A DNA stretch of 64,000 nt, from positions 186,001 through 250,000 of the forward strand of contig NZ_FNPC01000005.1 of the NCBI RefSeq assembly GCF_900107205.1. Direction: 5' to 3'. The notes under the pieces are model-generated. The model did not search any database and was not told the DNA's origin. It saw nothing but the letters and a program-made list of their open reading frames with translations. Of this stretch, positions 61,052 through 64,000 are shown one piece after another (position 1 is the first letter of the stretch; each line of letters opens with the position of its first letter). Source of the stretch: Halopenitus persicus (GTDB lineage Archaea; Halobacteriota; Halobacteria; Halobacteriales; Haloferacaceae). The position numbers and the translations under genes were made by a program.

Positions 61052-61906
61052 TCACACCACCAGCAGCTCGTCGACGACCACGAGCAGCGCGAAGCCGACG
61101 AGGAACGCGGCGGTGGCCGCGTCTGCGTACCCGTGGCCGTGCGAGGAGGGGATCATCTCCCGGAAGACGACCGCCATCATCGCGCCGGCCGCGAACCCGG
61201 CCGCGATCGGGAAGATCCCCGTCGCGAACGAGACGAGGTAGAATCCGACGACGGCGGCGGAGACCTGCGGCAGCAACCCCGAGAGCGTCGTGTAGACGAG
61301 CACGCGACCGTTCGAGAGCCCGGTTTCCCCGAACGGGACCGCGAAGGCGAACCCGTCCGGCACGTTCTGGAGGCCGATGACGACGGCGAGCAGGAGGGCG
61401 ACGTCCTCCAGCCCCGAGGCGAAGGCGACGCCCATCGCGAGCCCCTCGGGAGCGTTGTGGAGGACGATCGCCGTGCCGATGAGCAGCGCACGGCGAGCAC
61501 GCGAGGCGATCGCCGGGTCTTCCGTCTCGCTCGATTCCGCCGGGCCGTTCGATTCCATCGAGCCGTCCCCACCTGCGGCCGTTCCGCGCTCCCATCCCCA
61601 CTGGCCTCCCTCCCGGCGCCATCCGACGTACCGCGCGTGGAGATGCGGGATGAGTCGGTTCCCGCCCAGGAGGACGAATCCGCCGAGGAACACCCCCGAC
61701 ATCACGGCGACGAGCGTTCCCTGTTCAATCCCCGGCAGGATGAGCCCGAAGACGCTGGCGGCGATCATGATCCCCGCTGCGAGCCCGAGCGCCGCGTCGT
61801 AGGTCCGGTGTGAGACGGTCGCTCGGACGAACACGGGGATCGCGCCGACGCCGGTGATCGCCCCCGCGACCGTCGTCACGACCAGCATCGTCGCGAACTC
61901 GTTCAT
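61052..61906 (-). CDS. ZIP family metal transporter
   Basis: 284 residues with eight hydrophobic spans. The ZIP signature spans carry IVLHNAPEGLAMGVAFASGL near 147-166 and VIGLQNVPDGFAFAVPFGET near 175-194 (His/Asn/Pro-Glu and Asn/Pro-Asp metal sites). A charged loop lies near 95-135, and REMIPSSHGHGYADA near 250-264 provides more His. It most likely moves Zn2+ or another divalent cation into the cytosol (GufA subgroup). An ATAAATAG-type TATA lies 23-30 nt before the ATG complementary to 61904-61906. It is divergent from gyrB. Confidence 0.9.
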   Translation of the reverse strand: MNEFATMLVVTTVAGAITGVGAIPVFVRATVSHRTYDAALGLAAGIMIAASVFGLILPGIEQGTLVAVMSGVFLGGFVLLGGNRLIPHLHARYVGWRREGGQWGWERGTAAGGDGSMESNGPAESSETEDPAIASRARRALLIGTAIVLHNAPEGLAMGVAFASGLEDVALLLAVVIGLQNVPDGFAFAVPFGETGLSNGRVLVYTTLSGLLPQVSAAVVGFYLVSFATGIFPIAAGFAAGAMMAVVFREMIPSSHGHGYADAATAAFLVGFALLVVVDELLVV

Positions 61907-61928
61907 ACGACGCCATCAGCAAGCACGA

Positions 61929-61936
61929 ATAAATAG
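61929..61936 (-). promoter_or_regulatory. TATA element of the ZIP transporter gene
   Basis: The minus strand reads CTATTTAT 23-30 nt before the start at 61906, leaderless spacing. Confidence 0.55.
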
Positions 61937-63979
<2,043 letters not shown>

Positions 63980-63988
63980 GAGCACGCG

Positions 63989-64000
63989 ATGAGTTCAGAC
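63989..64000 (+). CDS. gyrA: DNA gyrase subunit A, first four codons
   Basis: An ATG (63989-63991) nine bases after the gyrB stop begins MSSD and runs off the window. The assignment rests on the usual haloarchaeal gyrB-gyrA order and spacing, because too little protein is visible to test. Confidence 0.6.

Overview
This is a chromosomal window from a halophilic archaeon (class Halobacteria). The signs are very high G+C with strong third-position G/C bias, acidic proteins, leaderless genes with a TATA element about 25-32 nt before the ATG, Tat-type lipoproteins (twin Arg plus lipobox Cys), haloarchaeal TFE, an enlarged Top6B, and topoisomerase VI genes next to gyrB/gyrA. I cannot fix the genus; the order Haloferacales (Halorubrum-like) is a reasonable guess only.

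Layout. 1-7 kb is core sequence: a divergent membrane protein, tfe with DUF2110 and DUF5803-type genes, a CinA-domain protein, a PRC-barrel protein, a membrane protein/lipoprotein pair and a luciferase-like oxidoreductase. At 7.0-8.25 kb a lower-GC DUF483-like gene sits between AT-rich flanks. 8.3-20.45 kb is an aromatic-acid (gentisate) catabolic neighbourhood: a fumarylacetoacetate-hydrolase-family enzyme, a BtrH-like protein, an AMP-forming acid-CoA ligase, gentisate 1,2-dioxygenase, both subunits of an ADP-forming acyl-CoA synthetase, an SLC13-type permease, a flavin hydroxylase and an IclR regulator. 20.5-23.5 kb is a zinc/manganese ABC importer operon. 23.5-34.84 kb is a visibly AT-richer island bounded by two decayed, same-orientation IS6-family copies. 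It carries a TRAP permease, a TAXI binding protein, an IclR regulator, an M19 dipeptidase and an ornithine-cyclodeaminase-family enzyme, plus further transposase fossils. 34.9-46 kb returns to high GC: a pair of unknown lipoproteins, a hydrolase, a YbaK-type protein, an M20 peptidase, a class III aminotransferase and a third catabolic unit (amidohydrolase and Rieske protein divergent from IclR). 45.4-57.3 kb holds TyrA, an Rsm22-like methyltransferase, transporters, a DsbA-like lipoprotein, MsrA, RibH, two aminotransferases around an Lrp-type regulator, and an acyl-CoA dehydrogenase. 57.4-64 kb ends with top6A/top6B, a ZIP transporter, gyrB and the first codons of gyrA.

Working together. The gentisate neighbourhood suggests uptake of an aromatic acid, CoA activation, hydroxylation, release of gentisate, ring cleavage, and hydrolysis of the ring-cleavage product. 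The ADP-forming synthetase beside the AMP-forming ligase raises the possibility that the thioester energy is recovered as ATP. All three catabolic units carry their own IclR regulator, and two of these have conspicuous inverted repeats at their promoters. A second theme is that many short intergenic gaps hold unrelated tandem repeats with periods of 15-28 bp. No tRNA, rRNA or CRISPR array was found.
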